Source of the DNA: Kiloniellales bacterium
Lineage (GTDB): Bacteria; Pseudomonadota; Alphaproteobacteria; Kiloniellales; JAKSBE01
Length of the DNA: 64,000 bases
Assembly (NCBI GenBank): GCA_030066685.1
Contig: JASJBF010000038.1
Span: forward strand, 53,442-117,441
Reading direction: 5' to 3'
Below the pieces are notes generated by a model. That model was given only the letters and a program-made list of their open reading frames with translations, did no database searches and was not told the origin of the DNA. Each line of letters starts with the position of its first letter. Within the stretch, counting starts at the first letter, position 1. A program made the position numbers and the translations under genes. Positions 23,735 to 36,453 of this stretch are shown here, piece by piece.

Positions 23735-24622
23735 CTACAACCTTTCCGTTTCCGGTGCCGTGGTGCGCGGGCGGCGCAGCACGATGATGCCGACGCCCAG
23801 CACGGTCATGGCCCCGCCCAGCGCCATGGGCAGGGTCAGCGTCTCGTCGAGGAAGACGACCGAGGCGACCACGGCGAAAGGCGGCACCAGAAGGGTGAAG
23901 GGCATGGCCTGGTTGACCTCGTAGCGCTGCAGCAGCCAGTACCAGAGGCCGTAGCCCAGGACCACCACGAAGGCTGCCTGGTAGGCCACCGAGCCGAAGG
24001 CGCGCCAGTCGGCTGCGGCCAGGGCCTCGAGCTGGCCCGTCTCCAGCACGAAGGACGCCGCCAGGAGCTGGGGCGTGGCGAAGGCGGCGGTCCAGGCGAT
24101 CAGCATCATGCCGTCGACCTGGCCCAGCAGCTTGACCTGGAGGTTGGCGATCGACCACATCGCCGCCGCGGCCAGGACCAGGCCGAGGGCCAGGTACTGG
24201 CCCTGCAGCCGCGGCTCGCCGGCGATGAAGGCGACGCCGCCGAAGGCGATGGCCATGCCCAGGCCCCGGCGCCAGCCCAGGCGGTCGCGCAGGAAGATCG
24301 CCGCCAGGATCGAGGCGAAGGGCACCTGGAGCTGGATCGCGATGGCCGCGGTCGCCGCGTCCAGGCGGCTGAGGCCGGTGAACATCAGGGCGAAGTGCAG
24401 CAGGCCCAGGGTCACCGAGATCAGAAAGACGTCGCGCCACTGCCCGCGCGGCGGCCGGACGAAGGGCAGCAGCATCACGGCGACCAGGGCGAAGCGCAGC
24501 GCCATCAGAAGCATCGGCGGCAGCTGCGCCAGGCCGACCTTGGCGATCGGGAAGTTCAGCGCCCAGACGAACATCACGAGGACGTAGAGCGCGACGTGCA
24601 GCGGCCTGATCGCGAAGGACAC
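23735..24622 (-). CDS. DMT-superfamily (EamA) transporter
   Basis: The 295-residue product has about ten hydrophobic helices in two EamA repeats, the first beginning FVWALNFPIAKVGLAQLPP and the second SIANLQVKLLGQVDGM. The second repeat ends with FLDETLTLPMALGGAMTVLGVGII, the usual EamA C-terminal pattern. Family members export metabolites or amino acids; the substrate cannot be read from sequence. It is followed 2 nt later by the amidase gene, which could hint at cell-wall fragment handling, but that is speculation. Confidence 0.85.
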   Translation of the reverse strand: MSFAIRPLHVALYVLVMFVWALNFPIAKVGLAQLPPMLLMALRFALVAVMLLPFVRPPRGQWRDVFLISVTLGLLHFALMFTGLSRLDAATAAIAIQLQVPFASILAAIFLRDRLGWRRGLGMAIAFGGVAFIAGEPRLQGQYLALGLVLAAAAMWSIANLQVKLLGQVDGMMLIAWTAAFATPQLLAASFVLETGQLEALAAADWRAFGSVAYQAAFVVVLGYGLWYWLLQRYEVNQAMPFTLLVPPFAVVASVVFLDETLTLPMALGGAMTVLGVGIIVLRRPRTTAPETERL

Positions 24623-24668
24623 TAGGCGGCGGCCTGCGAAAACCCGGCGGCCCGGCGCTCGGTCCGGA

Positions 24669-25415
24669 TCAATTCAGGCCCCGGTCCTTGGCGATCCGGT
24701 CGTAGGCGGCGTTGATCTTGGCCAGCTTCTCGTTGGCCAGGTCGATGAACTCCTGGGGCATGCCCTGGGCGATCAGGCGGTCCGGATGGTTCTCGCGGAC
24801 CAGGGCACGGTAGGCGGTCTTGATCTCGTCATCGCCGGCGTCCGGCGCAACGCCGAGCAGGTTGAAGGGGTCCTCCTCGGCCTTGCCGAGGTTGGCCGCC
24901 CGCAGGCGATCCCAGGCGCGCTTGTCCAGGCCGAAGATCTCGGCGACCCGGTGCAGGTAGTCGATCTCCGGCTCGGCGATGCGGCCGTCGGCCCGAGCGA
25001 TGTGGAACAGGCCGTCGAGCAGCTCCTCGAGCACCGCCGGGTTGTCGCGGAACATGCGGGCGATCTGCTTGGCGTAGGGCTCGAAGCCGCGGGCATCCCG
25101 GCGCGCCTGGTTGAACAGCCGGCCGACGTTCTTCAGCTCGTCCTGGGGGACGTGGAAGACCTCGCGGAAGGCGCGGACTTCGTCCTCGGTCACCCGGCCG
25201 TCGGCCTTGGCCATCTTGGCGCCCAGCACGATGACCCCGATGGTGAAGGCGATGCGCTTGGTCGCGTCGCCCGGCTCGCCGTCCTCGCCGGCTTCGCGGA
25301 TCGACTGGCTCATCTTGTCGACCGCATGCCCGGCCACCGCACCCAGCAGTGCGCCCAGCGGTCCGCCGAGGGCGAGACCGACGCCGCCGCCCAGCAGTTT
25401 GCCCCAAATGCTCAC
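24669..25415 (-). CDS. djlA: DjlA-like TerB/J-domain co-chaperone
   Basis: The 248-residue product begins with a glycine-rich hydrophobic segment (LLGGGVGLALGGPLGALLGAVAGHAV) that may insert in the membrane. A TerB-like all-helical domain follows (GAKMAKADGRVTEDEVRAFREVF and a second ARADGRIAEPEIDYL copy), then a C-terminal J domain with the HPD motif in VRENHPDRLI. This is the DjlA layout; such proteins stimulate the DnaK ATPase. The start codon is GTG at 25415. It is on the same strand as the DMT gene, 46 nt away. Confidence 0.88.
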   Translation of the reverse strand: MSIWGKLLGGGVGLALGGPLGALLGAVAGHAVDKMSQSIREAGEDGEPGDATKRIAFTIGVIVLGAKMAKADGRVTEDEVRAFREVFHVPQDELKNVGRLFNQARRDARGFEPYAKQIARMFRDNPAVLEELLDGLFHIARADGRIAEPEIDYLHRVAEIFGLDKRAWDRLRAANLGKAEEDPFNLLGVAPDAGDDEIKTAYRALVRENHPDRLIAQGMPQEFIDLANEKLAKINAAYDRIAKDRGLN

Positions 25416-25532
25416 GGTGCTGTCGAGTCCTGACAGGCCGCTCAGGCGGCCGGTTTCCCCCCGCTTATTCCATGGCGCGCGGACGGCCGCAAGGGCGGTG
25501 CGCGAAACCCGCAGGGGATCGAGAGCTTCGGA

Positions 25533-26318
25533 TCAGCCGGTGGAAGATCCGGAGGCGCTCTTCGACCGCGCCGGGGCCAGGCGGCCGAGGCCGGGCAGCT
25601 TGAGCCCGAGGTCGAGCGGATCGATGCCCAGGGTCAGGCCCAGGACGTGCAGCTCCAGGCCTTCCTCCCAGGCCGCCAGGCCGCCGAGCAGGCCGAGCAG
25701 CGAGATCTGGACACCGGTGCCGCTGGGGCTGAGCGCGGCGAAGCGGGTGGTGCCTAGGTAGTCCTTGCCGACCGCGGTCGGCGGCAGCTCGAGGCCCAGC
25801 TCCGGGACCTCGCGGGCGATCCAGGCGGTGAAGGTGTTGGAGTTCGGCCCCGGCCAGGTGCGGTATTCGGCCTTGAAAGGGTAGGACCGAACGGCGGCCT
25901 CGATGCGCCCGATTACGGCCTCGGCGGCCGCGCCGCGCAGGTCCCGGTAGATCTCGGGCCGGGCGCCGAACCAGTGGCGGTCGGGCACGCCCTGGCGGCT
26001 GACCACCGGCGAGCCGCCGTGGAAGAAGCGCCAGCCGATCACCTCGTGGGTCGTGTAGACCGGCGCGCCGGCCCGCTTGACCGCGACCCAGGTGTGCACG
26101 GCGAAGGCGCCGCGCCAGCCGAAGGCGCGGGCCCCGTAGACCTGGACCACGGCCTCGGGCGTGTTTGCCGGGTCCGGCGCCACCCCGGCCGGCTCGCGGC
26201 TTGCCGTGCTCCAGTCGCCGGAGACGTCCACCATGCCGGTCACCGCCGCCAAAAGGGGGCCGCCGAGCAGGATTGCAAGAAGCAAGAGTGAGCCGAGAAG
26301 CACGCGCCGGATCCGCAT
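25533..26318 (-). CDS. DUF3750 family membrane-anchored protein
   Basis: The 261-residue product starts at ATG 26318 with a membrane helix ([21 protein letters not shown]) and continues with a soluble region containing [33 protein letters not shown] and [19 protein letters not shown]. This arrangement matches the DUF3750 family as I recall it. Function is unknown. Conserved His, Cys-free aromatic and Asn-Thr motifs could mean an enzymatic role in the periplasm. An upstream TTG at 26369 would extend it by 17 codons. No strong ribosome-binding sequence precedes the ATG, so the start is tentative. Confidence 0.75.
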   Translation of the reverse strand: MRIRRVLLGSLLLLAILLGGPLLAAVTGMVDVSGDWSTASREPAGVAPDPANTPEAVVQVYGARAFGWRGAFAVHTWVAVKRAGAPVYTTHEVIGWRFFHGGSPVVSRQGVPDRHWFGARPEIYRDLRGAAAEAVIGRIEAAVRSYPFKAEYRTWPGPNSNTFTAWIAREVPELGLELPPTAVGKDYLGTTRFAALSPSGTGVQISLLGLLGGLAAWEEGLELHVLGLTLGIDPLDLGLKLPGLGRLAPARSKSASGSSTG

Positions 26319-26492
26319 ATTGGACAGTCTATCCCAGATCGTGACGGGGCGGCGGTTCAAAAAGGCCAAAATTGCGGCGCCGCTGGAGTTGACAATTTAT
26401 CGGTAAAATGCCAACGTATCGCCAATATCGGCGCCGGAGCTTCGCGCGGTCCCGCGAGGGCGCCATTGGAGATACCAGGGCAGGGGCGTGAC

Positions 26493-30119
<3,627 letters not shown>

Positions 30120-30169
30120 TCGTGCCCCTCCTTCCCGACGACCCAGCGTGGTGGTCCCCCCGACCCCGG

Positions 30170-30241
30170 CCCTCCCCCTTCAGGGGGGAGGAAGAAAGGA
30201 TCGTGCCGCTGCGGCAACCCCTCCCCCCTGAAGGGGGAGGG
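30170..30241. repeat. Inverted pair of C/G-rich palindromes
   Basis: Two 22-bp copies of CCCTCCCCCTTCAGGGGGGA-type sequence (30170-30191 and 30220-30241) lie in inverted orientation between the oxoprolinase and the regulator gene. Each copy can also form its own hairpin. The right copy plus the following GGGATGGGGGG resembles the element at 62904-62934, indicating a dispersed intergenic repeat. Confidence 0.75.
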
Positions 30242-30291
30242 CCGGGATGGGGGGGAACTCCCCGCCGCGCCCGACTTCGAGGATCGACCCC

Positions 30292-30825
30292 ATGACCGCC
30301 CCCGCGTCCGGCCGGCCGATCGTCTCCTCGGCGCATCTGGTCTCCGAGGCCTCGCCCGAGCTCAGCGAGTTCGAGTTCGGGCTGATCATCGCGGGGCACG
30401 CCTTCAACCGCTGGATCGTGCGCTGCATGGCCGCGGCAGGCCTCAAGGACCTGGGCGCCCTCGACGTCCTAGTGCTGCACTGGGTCAACCACCGGGGCCG
30501 CGAGAAGAAGCTGGCGGACATCTGCCTGGCCCTGAACGTCGAGGACAGCCACCTGGTGACCTACGCGCTGAAGAAGCTCTCCAAGCTCGGCCTGATCGAG
30601 CGGCGGCGCCGCGGCAAGGAGATCTTTTTCTCGACCAGCGAGGCGGGGCAGGCGGCCTGCGCGGGCTACCGCGAGGTCCGCGAGGCCTGCCTGATCGCCG
30701 CCCTCGACCCCTTTACCGGCGGCCGGGTCGAGGCCCTGAACCCCGAGATCGGCAAGGCGGCCGAGCTCCTGCGCGCGCTTTCCGGGCTCTACGACCAGGC
30801 CGCGCGGGCGGCGACCTCGCTGTGA
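30292..30825 (+). CDS. MarR-type winged-helix regulator
   Basis: The 177-residue product has a winged-helix core from about residue 35 to 120: LGALDVLVLHWVNHRGREKKLADICLALN, then the recognition-helix-like EDSHLVTYALKKLSKLGLIERRRRGKE and a wing FFSTSEAGQAAC. This is MarR/HTH_27 style. It is probably a local transcription factor for the racemase and TRAP genes that follow, since it begins 13 bp upstream of the racemase gene on the same strand. ATG at 30292 is the first start that avoids the repeat; a GGATCGACCCC stretch gives only a weak ribosome-binding site. No ligand pocket can be assigned. Confidence 0.8.
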   Translation: MTAPASGRPIVSSAHLVSEASPELSEFEFGLIIAGHAFNRWIVRCMAAAGLKDLGALDVLVLHWVNHRGREKKLADICLALNVEDSHLVTYALKKLSKLGLIERRRRGKEIFFSTSEAGQAACAGYREVREACLIAALDPFTGGRVEALNPEIGKAAELLRALSGLYDQAARAATSL

Positions 30826-30837
30826 GGGTGCGACACC

Positions 30838-31512
30838 GTGTCCTTTCGCCTCGGCGTCGTTCAGCTCAACACGCGCTTCCCGCGGCTTCCGGGCGACATC
30901 GGCAATCCGCAGAGCTTTCCCTTTCCCGTGGTCTATCGCCGGGTTGAGGCGGCGACGGTGGCGGCCGTGGTGCGCGAAGGCGCGGCGGACGAGGCGGCCG
31001 CGCGGGCGCTGATCGGCGCGGCGCACGCCCTGGTGGAAAGCGACGGTGTGTCGCTGATCGCCACCAGCTGCGGTTTTCTCGGAGCCCTGCAGAGGCGCCT
31101 GGAGCAGGCCGTCTCCGTGCCGGTGATCGCCTCGGCCTTCGCGCTGCTGCCCTTCCTGCGGCAGGTCTACGGCGAAGCCGCGACGATCGGGGTGCTGACC
31201 TTCGACGCCCGGCGGCTGAGCGCCGCTCATTTCGGGCCCTGGTCGGATGCCGGCACTCTGGTCGAGGGGATCGAGGGCGGCGAGCTCCATCGGGTGATCG
31301 CCGGCGACCTGCCGGCGCTGGACCGGGAGGCGGCCGAGGACGAGGTCTGCGCCGCGGGCCGACGGCTCCTGGCGCGCGGCCCCGAGACGGCGGCGATCCT
31401 TCTGGAGTGCACCAACCTCTCGCCCTATTGCCGGGCGCTGGCGAAGGCGACCGGGCGGCCGGTCTACGACCTGAACCAGGCGATCGGCTGGATCGCGGCG
31501 GGCGCGTCATGA
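30838..31512 (+). CDS. Asp/Glu/hydantoin racemase-like protein
   Basis: The 224-residue product resembles the aspartate/glutamate racemase superfamily. These enzymes use a pair of Cys residues for cofactor-free epimerisation. Cys78 in SLIATSCGFLG and Cys191 in ILLECTNLSPY occupy the expected positions of the two catalytic cysteines. VPVIASAFALLPFLRQ and IGVLTFDARRLSAAH fit the two-domain fold. It starts with GTG at 30838 preceded by GAGGG, 12 bp after the regulator gene. Hydantoin-pathway clusters often carry such a racemase, which fits the adjacent HyuAB fusion; direct activity is inferred only. Confidence 0.82.
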   Translation: MSFRLGVVQLNTRFPRLPGDIGNPQSFPFPVVYRRVEAATVAAVVREGAADEAAARALIGAAHALVESDGVSLIATSCGFLGALQRRLEQAVSVPVIASAFALLPFLRQVYGEAATIGVLTFDARRLSAAHFGPWSDAGTLVEGIEGGELHRVIAGDLPALDREAAEDEVCAAGRRLLARGPETAAILLECTNLSPYCRALAKATGRPVYDLNQAIGWIAAGAS

Positions 31513-31704
31513 CCGGCCGCGACCCGGGATCAGGTCTGAGGGCGACCAAGAATCAGCGGGTAATCTCGGCGGCCCGCGTTAGACTGCCGGTGCCGAGATA
31601 CGAAGGCCGGCAGATCGTCCGGCGGCGCGGCACGCCCTCGAGGCGGCGGTGCTGAGCCGGGAGAAATCTGAACTGGACCCGAGAAGAAGCAGGGAGACAA
31701 AGGA

Positions 31705-32691
31705 ATGACGCACTCGAGGACATCGCTCGCCGCCGCGGCGGCGGCGGCCGTCATGGCGGCCGGGCTCGCGACCGCGCAGGCCGGCGAGAAATGGGACATG
31801 CCGCTGGCCTACGCGGCGACCAACTATCACTCCGAGAACGCGACCGCCTTCGCCAAGGCGGTGACCGAGGCCTCTGGCGGCGAGCTGGAGATCGTCACCC
31901 ATCCCAGCGGCTCGCTGTTCAAGGGCGGCGAGATCTTCCGCGCGGTCCGCACCGGCCAGGCACCGATCGGCGAGCGCTTGATCTCGGCCCTGGGCAACGA
32001 GGATCCGATTTTCGAGATCGACGCCCTGCCGTTCCTGGCGACCAGCTTCGACGATGCCCGGAAGCTTCACGAGGCCTCGAAGCCGGCCCTGGAGCAGGTC
32101 CTGGAGGCGAAGGGCGTCAAGCTGCTCTACGCCGTGCCCTGGCCGCCCCAGGGGCTCTACAACAAGAACCCGGTCGAAAGCGCGGCCGACATGAAGGGCG
32201 TCAAGTTCCGCGCCTACAACGCCGCAACCTCCCGCCTGGCCGAGCTGATGGGCGCGGTGCCGACCAAGATCGAGGCGGCGGAGCTGGTCCAGGCCTTCGC
32301 CACCGGCGTCGCCGACAGCATGATCTCGTCCGGATCGACCGGCTACGACCGCAAGATCTGGGAACACGTCAAGTACTGGTACGACGTCCAGGCCTGGCTG
32401 CCCAAGAACATGGTGGTGGTGAACCTGGAGGCCTGGAACGGCCTGAACGAAAAGACCCAGGGCGTCGTCACGAAGGCCGCCGCGGACGCCGAGGCGGCCG
32501 GCTGGGCCAAGGCGCAGGAGCTGGCCGACTGGTACAAGGAGCAGCTCGCCGCCAACGGCATGACCATCGAAGGCCCCAGCGACCAGCTTCGCGCCGACTT
32601 CATCAAGATCGGCGACCAGATGACGCAGGAGTGGCTCGAGCGGGCGGGCGGCGACGGCAAGTCCGTGATCGAGGCCTACAAGAAGATGTAA
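31705..32691 (+). CDS. TRAP transporter solute-binding protein (DctP family)
   Basis: The 328-residue periplasmic protein starts with an Ala-rich signal peptide likely cut after AQA at residue 26. The mature domain shows DctP features: NYHSENATAFAKAVTEASGGEL, VTHPSGSLFKGGEIFRAVRTGQ, and the ligand-region Arg in MKGVKFRAYNAATSRLAELMGA followed by AAELVQAFATGVADSMISS. It captures the substrate and delivers it to the two permeases encoded next. Ligand identity is not readable. The gene is preceded by AGGGAGACAAAGGA and lies 192 bp after the racemase gene. Confidence 0.93.
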   Translation: MTHSRTSLAAAAAAAVMAAGLATAQAGEKWDMPLAYAATNYHSENATAFAKAVTEASGGELEIVTHPSGSLFKGGEIFRAVRTGQAPIGERLISALGNEDPIFEIDALPFLATSFDDARKLHEASKPALEQVLEAKGVKLLYAVPWPPQGLYNKNPVESAADMKGVKFRAYNAATSRLAELMGAVPTKIEAAELVQAFATGVADSMISSGSTGYDRKIWEHVKYWYDVQAWLPKNMVVVNLEAWNGLNEKTQGVVTKAAADAEAAGWAKAQELADWYKEQLAANGMTIEGPSDQLRADFIKIGDQMTQEWLERAGGDGKSVIEAYKKM

Positions 32692-32770
32692 CGCCGGCGC
32701 GCGTGGGTCCCGCTCCGGTCCGGCCGGCGCGGGGCCCGCACGCCTTCGCCGCCTTCAAGGGACCTTCCCC

Positions 32771-33304
32771 ATGCGCATCCTTGCGGCCGTGGACCGGTGG
32801 CTCGACCGGTTCTACCTCTGGTGCGGCTACGCCGCGGCCCTGCTGCTGCTGGCCCTGGCGCTGCTGATCATCGCCAGCATCATCAGCCGCCTGATCGGCG
32901 CCTACGTGCCCGGCCTGACCGAGTACGCCGGCTACGCCATGGGCGGCGCGAGCTTCCTGGCGCTCGCCCACACCCTGCGCGCCGGCGGCCACATCCGGGT
33001 CGGCATCCTGCTGAACGCGGTCGGCGGCCGGGTCCGGCGCGGGGTCCAGCTCTGGTGCCTCGGCATGGGCGCGGTCCTGGCGGTCTACCTGGCCTGGTAC
33101 CTGGTCCGCATGACCCACGTCTCCTGGAAGCTGGGCGACCGCAGCGAGGGTGACGACGCCCTGCTGCTCTGGATCCCGCAGACGCTGCTGTCCTTCGGGT
33201 CCGTCGTCCTCGCGATCTGCTTCGTCCACAGCCTGATCGTCTTCTTGGCTGGGCGTGAGGATCCGACGGTCGCCAAGGGCGGGATCGCGGAGGGCGAGGT
33301 ATGA
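32771..33304 (+). CDS. TRAP transporter small permease (DctQ family)
   Basis: The 177-residue membrane protein has four predicted helices, the first YAAALLLLALALLIIASIISRL. The segment GLTEYAGYAMGGASFLALAHTLRAGGHIRVGILL is typical of DctQ proteins. It pairs with the large permease to form the membrane unit of a Na+-coupled TRAP importer. Its stop overlaps the start of the dctM-type gene as ATGA, so the two are translationally coupled, and it begins 79 bp after the binding-protein gene. Confidence 0.92.
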   Translation: MRILAAVDRWLDRFYLWCGYAAALLLLALALLIIASIISRLIGAYVPGLTEYAGYAMGGASFLALAHTLRAGGHIRVGILLNAVGGRVRRGVQLWCLGMGAVLAVYLAWYLVRMTHVSWKLGDRSEGDDALLLWIPQTLLSFGSVVLAICFVHSLIVFLAGREDPTVAKGGIAEGEV

Positions 33305-34608
33305 ACGAGCTCACCCTGACGATCATCTTCATCGCGGTTCTGTTCTTCCTGCTCGGCTCCGGGATCTGGGTCGCGCTCTCCCTGACCGGCGTCGCCACCT
33401 TCGGCATGCTGCTCTTCACCACGCGGCCGGTGGGCGATGCCATGGCGACGACGATCTGGGCGGCCAGCTCCTCCTGGTCGCTGACCGCCCTGCCGCTGTT
33501 CATCTGGATGGGTGAGATCCTGTTCCGGACCCGGCTTTCGGAGAACCTCTTCAAGGGCCTGACGCCCTGGATGCAGCGCCTGCCGGGCGGCCTGCTGCAC
33601 GTCAACATCGCCGGCTCGGCGATCTTCGCCGCGATCTCCGGCTCCTCGGCGGCGACCGTGGCGACGGTCGGCAAGATGTCGATCCCCGAGCTGCGCCGGC
33701 GCGCCTATCCCGAGCGCATGATCATCGGCACCCTGGCGGGCGCCGGGACCCTCGGGCTTTTGATCCCGCCCTCGATTACGCTGATCATCTACGGCGTCAC
33801 GGTCAACGAATCCATCGCCAAGCTCTTCATCGCCGGGATCCTGCCCGGTATCTGCCTGGCCCTGATGTTCATGAGCTACGTCGTGCTCTGGTCGCTGTTC
33901 AGCGGCCACCGCGCGGAGCTCGAGACCCAGGCCTACACCCTGATCGCGAAGCTGCGCGCGGCGACCCAGTTGCTGCCGGTGATCCTTCTCATCCTCGCGG
34001 TCATGGGCTCGATCTACCTGGGCCTGGCGACGGCGACCGAGGCGGCGGTGCTCGGGGTCGTAGGTGCCCTGGTGCTGTCCGGCCTCCAGGGCTCGCTCAA
34101 TCGGTCAAGCTTCACGGAATCCCTGCTCGGGGCGACGCGGACCTCGGCGATGATCGCCTTCATCCTGGCCGGCTCGGCCTTCCTGTCGTTGGCCATGGGC
34201 TTCACCGGCCTGCCGCGGGCGCTGGCGACCTGGATCGCCACCCTGGAGCTCTCGCCCTTCGCCCTGATCGCGGCGCTGACCGTGTTCTACATCGTGCTCG
34301 GCTGCTTTCTCGACGGCATCTCCGCCGTGGTGCTGACCATGGCGGTGATCGAGCCCATGGTGCGAGCGGCCGGCTTCGACATGATCTGGTTCGGCATCTA
34401 CCTGATGATCGTGGTTGAGATGGCCCAGATCACCCCGCCGATCGGCTTCAACCTCTTCGTCCTGCAGGGCATGACCGGCAAGGACATGGGCTTTATCGCC
34501 CGGGCGGCGGTGCCCTTCTTCCTGATCATGGTCCTGGCGGTCGCGCTGCTGGTCCTGGTCCCCGACGTCGCCACCTGGCTGCCGGAGAACATGGCCAAGG
34601 GCCCATGA
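33301..34608 (+). CDS. TRAP transporter large permease (DctM family)
   Basis: The 435-residue protein has about twelve helices. Family features include PLFIWMGEILFRTRLSENLF, the ion-coupling stretch GSAIFAAISGSSAATVATVG, the GTLAGAGTLGLLIPPSI loop, and C-terminal MAQITPPIGFNLFVLQG. It forms the translocation channel of the importer with the upstream DctQ and DctP products. The ATG overlaps the dctQ stop. The gene ends the transporter operon; a palindromic repeat element follows. Confidence 0.95.
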   Translation: MNELTLTIIFIAVLFFLLGSGIWVALSLTGVATFGMLLFTTRPVGDAMATTIWAASSSWSLTALPLFIWMGEILFRTRLSENLFKGLTPWMQRLPGGLLHVNIAGSAIFAAISGSSAATVATVGKMSIPELRRRAYPERMIIGTLAGAGTLGLLIPPSITLIIYGVTVNESIAKLFIAGILPGICLALMFMSYVVLWSLFSGHRAELETQAYTLIAKLRAATQLLPVILLILAVMGSIYLGLATATEAAVLGVVGALVLSGLQGSLNRSSFTESLLGATRTSAMIAFILAGSAFLSLAMGFTGLPRALATWIATLELSPFALIAALTVFYIVLGCFLDGISAVVLTMAVIEPMVRAAGFDMIWFGIYLMIVVEMAQITPPIGFNLFVLQGMTGKDMGFIARAAVPFFLIMVLAVALLVLVPDVATWLPENMAKGP

Positions 34609-34630
34609 CCACGGTGAGAAATGCGGGCTG

Positions 34631-34741
34631 GAGCGGGATGATTTGAAGTCGATTGGACTTCAACTCTGAATTCGGCTCTGCTTCAACAGTTTAGAGCACG
34701 ATTCAGAAATGAGGTTGGTTCAACCTCATATCATCGTGCTC
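34631..34741. repeat. Palindromic intergenic element after the TRAP operon
   Basis: The element contains TTGAAGTC/GACTTCAA (34643-34663) and a nested cruciform: AGCACGAT...ATCGTGCT (34695-34740) enclosing ATGAGGTTG-GTT-CAACCTCAT (34709-34729). It is AT-richer than its surroundings and resembles mobile-type intergenic palindromes of alphaproteobacteria. It may also end the TRAP transcript. Confidence 0.75.
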
Positions 34742-34810
34742 AAGGGCCGAGGCTGGCCTTACCCCGGCGGCACCGCTTTGGTATCATCCGGACGGTAAAG
34801 GAGGCGATAC

Positions 34811-36196
34811 GTGAGCACCGAACCTGCTGTCAAGGATCCGGCGATCGAGGCCTTGCAAGCCCTTCTGGGGGAGCGGCTGTCGACTTCGGCCGCGGTGCGC
34901 GAGCACCACGGCAAGGACGTCTCCTACCACGCGGCCTATCCGCCCGAGGCGGTGGCCTTTGCGCAGTCGACAGAAGAGGTCGCCGAGATCGTCAAGGTCT
35001 GCGCGGCGCACGGCAAGCCGGTTATCGCTTACGGCACCGGCACCTCCCTGGAGGGCCATGTGGCGGCCCTCCGCGGCGGCGTCTGCATCGACCTCTCGGC
35101 GATGAACGAGGTTCTGGAGGTCAACGCCGAGGACCTGGACTGCCGGGTCCAGGCCTGCGTCACCCGCAAGCAGCTCAACGAGCATCTGCGCGACACCGGC
35201 CTGTTCTTCCCGATCGATCCCGGCGCCGACGCCTCCCTGGGCGGGATGGCCGCGACCCGGGCCTCGGGGACCAACGCGGTCCGCTATGGGACCATGCGTG
35301 AGAACGTCCTGGGGCTGACCGTCGTGCTGGCCGACGGCCGGATCATCCGGACCGGCGGGCGGGCGCGCAAGTCGGCGGCAGGCTACGACCTGACGCGCAT
35401 CTTCGTGGGCTCCGAGGGCACCCTCGGGGTGATCACCGAAGTCCAGCTCCGGCTCTATGGCATCCCGGAGGCGACCTCGGCCGCGGTCTGCGCCTTCGAA
35501 GATCTCGAGGGCGCCGTGAACACGGTGATCCTGACCATCCAGAGCGGCATCCCGGTCGCCCGTATCGAGCTGCTCGACGAGGTCCAGATGGAGGCCTGCA
35601 GCCGCTATTCCGAGCTCGACCTGCCGGCCAAGCCGACACTTTTCTTCGAGTTCCACGGCAGCACCGCCGGGGTCCGGGAGCAGGCCGAGCAGGTCGGCGA
35701 GATCGCGGCCGAGTTCGGCGGCGGCGATTTCCGTTGGGCGACCAGGCAGGAGGAGCGGAGCAAGCTCTGGCAGGCCCGGCACGACGCCTACTACGCCGCG
35801 CTCGCGTTGCGCCCCGGGGCCCAGGGCTGGGCGACCGATGCCTGCGTGCCGATCTCCAGGCTGGCCGAATGCCTGCTGGAGACCCGGGCCGACATCGACG
35901 CCTCGGGCCTGATCGCGCCGATCGTGGGCCATGTCGGCGACGGCAACTTCCATCTGGTCTTCCTAATCGACCCCGACGACGCGGACGAGATGTCCCGCGC
36001 CAAGGAGGTCAACGACCGCATGATCATGCGGACGCTCGCCCTCGGCGGCACCTGCACCGGCGAGCACGGGATCGGCTACGGCAAGCTCGGCTTCCTGCAG
36101 GCCGAGCACGGCGAGGCGGTCGCCGTGATGCGCGCCGTCAAGCAGGCCCTGGACCCGGAGAACCTGATGAACCCGGGCAAGATCTTCAGCGCCTGA
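34811..36196 (+). CDS. FAD-binding oxidase, D-lactate dehydrogenase/GlcD type
   Basis: The 461-residue protein is a VAO-type flavoprotein. The N-terminal PCMH FAD domain has KPVIAYGTGTSLEGHVAALRGG, FFPIDPGADASLGGMAATRASG and VLADGRIIRTGGRARKSAAGYDL. The C-terminal substrate domain has VGHVGDGNFH with conserved His residues and TGEHGIGYGKLGFL. These fit D-2-hydroxyacid dehydrogenases such as D-lactate cytochrome dehydrogenase or glycolate oxidase subunit D. The GTG start at 34811 has AGGAGG six bases upstream. No glcE or glcF follows, so it likely acts alone and donates electrons to cytochrome c or quinone. It may belong functionally with the TRAP importer. Confidence 0.9.
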   Translation: MSTEPAVKDPAIEALQALLGERLSTSAAVREHHGKDVSYHAAYPPEAVAFAQSTEEVAEIVKVCAAHGKPVIAYGTGTSLEGHVAALRGGVCIDLSAMNEVLEVNAEDLDCRVQACVTRKQLNEHLRDTGLFFPIDPGADASLGGMAATRASGTNAVRYGTMRENVLGLTVVLADGRIIRTGGRARKSAAGYDLTRIFVGSEGTLGVITEVQLRLYGIPEATSAAVCAFEDLEGAVNTVILTIQSGIPVARIELLDEVQMEACSRYSELDLPAKPTLFFEFHGSTAGVREQAEQVGEIAAEFGGGDFRWATRQEERSKLWQARHDAYYAALALRPGAQGWATDACVPISRLAECLLETRADIDASGLIAPIVGHVGDGNFHLVFLIDPDDADEMSRAKEVNDRMIMRTLALGGTCTGEHGIGYGKLGFLQAEHGEAVAVMRAVKQALDPENLMNPGKIFSA

Positions 36197-36453
36197 GGGG
36201 TCGCGCGACGGTCCTCGGGGAACGCCTTGCCAGGCTCTGTGGCTTGGGCCATAAACCACTGGCGCGCCGTTGAATTCGCTGGACCGGGCCCCGGTTCCTT
36301 GCGCTAGTCTTCCACTCCAAGAAGACCGCACGGCCGCCAAGAACGCTCGCGTGGGAACCGCTGCGGCTGCGGAACCCGGCGCGACGGTGGGGATGCGGCA
36401 GGCGCGGGCCGGGGCTGGGATCCTGGGCGCACGGGGTGGCGGGGAGAGCATCT

